Below, piece after piece: positions 5,555 through 6,291 of a stretch of 6,291 nt of DNA. A program made the translations under genes and the position numbers. Under the pieces are notes generated by a model. That model worked only from the letters and a program-made list of their open reading frames with translations. It did not search any database and was not told the DNA's origin. This stretch comes from Bacteroidales bacterium (GTDB taxonomy: Bacteria > Bacteroidota > Bacteroidia > Bacteroidales > UBA7960). The stretch covers positions 1-6,291 of the forward strand of contig SLPR01000444.1 in NCBI GenBank assembly GCA_007131895.1. Direction: 5' to 3'. Each line of letters starts with the position of its first letter. Within the stretch, counting starts at the first letter, position 1.

Positions 5555-6291
5555 ATGGAAATTCTCACCAAAGAGCTCATTAAGGAACTCCTGGCCATAG
5601 ACCAGGACCCATGTCTTTCAATTTACATGCCCGCTCACCGGAGTCATCCTGAAAATCTTCAGGATCCAATCAGATTTAAAAATCTACTTAAAGAATTGGA
5701 AGAATCACTTCTGCAGAAATATTCAGCCAATGAAGTAAAAACCCATATGGAACCTTTGGAAGCCCTGGTTGATGACCAGAGCTTATGGAATCATACACCC
5801 AATGGTTTGGCTGTTTTTAGTGCTGCCGGGGTGTTTAAAATTGTGGGCCTGCCAGTATCGGTTGATGCACTGGCAATGGTGGCTGATAGTTTCCACACCA
5901 AGCCACTGATGCAATATATGCAATCGACTGACCGCTATCACGTTTTGGGTTTAAGTCTACATGACATCAGGCTTTTTGAAGGCAACCGCCATTCACTTGC
6001 CGAAATAGAACTCCATCCTGATATTCCCAGAACCATGACAAAAGCCCTGGGAGATGATCTGACCGACAAGCACTCGACGGTTGCATCATACGGCGGTGCA
6101 GGGGGGGGGAACTCAAGCATGCACCACGGACATGGCGGGAGAAATGAAGAAGTGGAAAAAGATTCTGAGCGGTTTTTTCGTGAGGTTGCGAATAATATTC
6201 ACGAAAGCTATTCAAAACCTACCGGTTTACCACTTATTCTTGCTGCTTTACCTGAACACAACAGCCTGTTTCAAAAGGTAAATAAAAATCC
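5555..6291 (+). CDS. baeRF family 3 protein (release-factor-like), 3' end outside the window
   Basis: The first 245 codons, without any stop, of a protein that family members carry to roughly 370 residues. It begins MEILTKELIKELL, has the conserved opening CLSIYMPAHRSHPEN (20-34), then NGLAVFSAAGVFKIVGLPV (83-101), RYHVLGLSLHDIRLFEG (127-143), a Gly/His-rich segment YGGAGGGNSSMHHGHGG (179-195), and ERFFREVANNIHE (205-217) leading to LPLILAALPEHNSLF (225-239). This layout is that of bacterial archaeo-eukaryotic release factor family 3. These proteins are related to domains of eRF1/Pelota and are predicted to act at the ribosome in rescue or stress; direct evidence is scarce. The Gly/His loop corresponds to where eRF1-like proteins carry a GGQ-type loop, but whether it acts similarly is inference. 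Gly183-185 are encoded by an uninterrupted G9 run (6101-6109). A -7 box lies 43 bases upstream. Confidence 0.8.
   Translation, partial: MEILTKELIKELLAIDQDPCLSIYMPAHRSHPENLQDPIRFKNLLKELEESLLQKYSANEVKTHMEPLEALVDDQSLWNHTPNGLAVFSAAGVFKIVGLPVSVDALAMVADSFHTKPLMQYMQSTDRYHVLGLSLHDIRLFEGNRHSLAEIELHPDIPRTMTKALGDDLTDKHSTVASYGGAGGGNSSMHHGHGGRNEEVEKDSERFFREVANNIHESYSKPTGLPLILAALPEHNSLFQKVNKN
6101..6109 (+). repeat. G9 homopolymer inside the baeRF coding region
   Basis: Nine consecutive G bases encode Gly183-Gly185 in the glycine/histidine-rich loop. The frame is open on both sides at nine bases. A gain or loss of one G would shift the frame and truncate the protein, so the tract is a possible slippage site. 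Confidence 0.6.

Noticed and set aside
5938..6281. Overlapping frames on both strands within the baeRF gene
   Set aside because: They are shadows of the continuous plus-strand frame from 5555, which carries recognised family motifs throughout.

Overview
The window looks like chromosomal DNA from a Bacteroidota (Bacteroidetes) bacterium. The signs are moderately AT-rich sequence, genes without Shine-Dalgarno sites, a few Bacteroidota-type -7 boxes (TAnnTTTG), and protein types common in that phylum: a GH130 mannoside enzyme, a short RND-type suffix-domain membrane protein and a baeRF family 3 protein. Species cannot be told from the sequence alone.

Layout. Positions 1-121 (minus) hold the first 40 codons of a gene that leaves the window at its left edge. 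Positions 206-1264 (minus) encode a GH130 glycoside phosphorylase or hydrolase. The 788-base stretch from 1265 to 2052 has no intact gene. Its right half (about 1706-1957) is a gene graveyard: the first ~30 residues of a cysteine synthase-type PLP enzyme run, after a large deletion, into the last ~50 residues of an ornithine/diaminopimelate-type PLP decarboxylase, which also carries a one-base frameshift. Positions 2053-3126 (plus) encode a membrane-anchored endonuclease/exonuclease/phosphatase protein and 3202-4296 (plus) an AI-2E family transporter; 75 bases separate them, so they may be co-transcribed. A long imperfect stem-loop (4310-4374) lies between the transporter and a convergent 68-residue membrane protein (4382-4588, minus). 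A second small membrane protein, 84 residues with the RND 'suffix' signature, follows at 4790-5044 (minus). The 510-base stretch 5045-5554 is non-coding as far as I can see and ends in a likely promoter for a baeRF family 3 gene (5555 to beyond the right edge, plus).

The genes do not make one obvious pathway. GH130 handles mannosides. The nuclease/phosphatase-like protein and the transporter are both membrane proteins with unknown substrates. The two small proteins are envelope accessories, and baeRF proteins are predicted translation or ribosome-rescue factors. I see no CRISPR array, tRNA, rRNA, insertion sequence or phage module. I did not find a convincing new multi-gene system; the most informative unexpected item is the decayed PLP-enzyme pair at 1706-1957.
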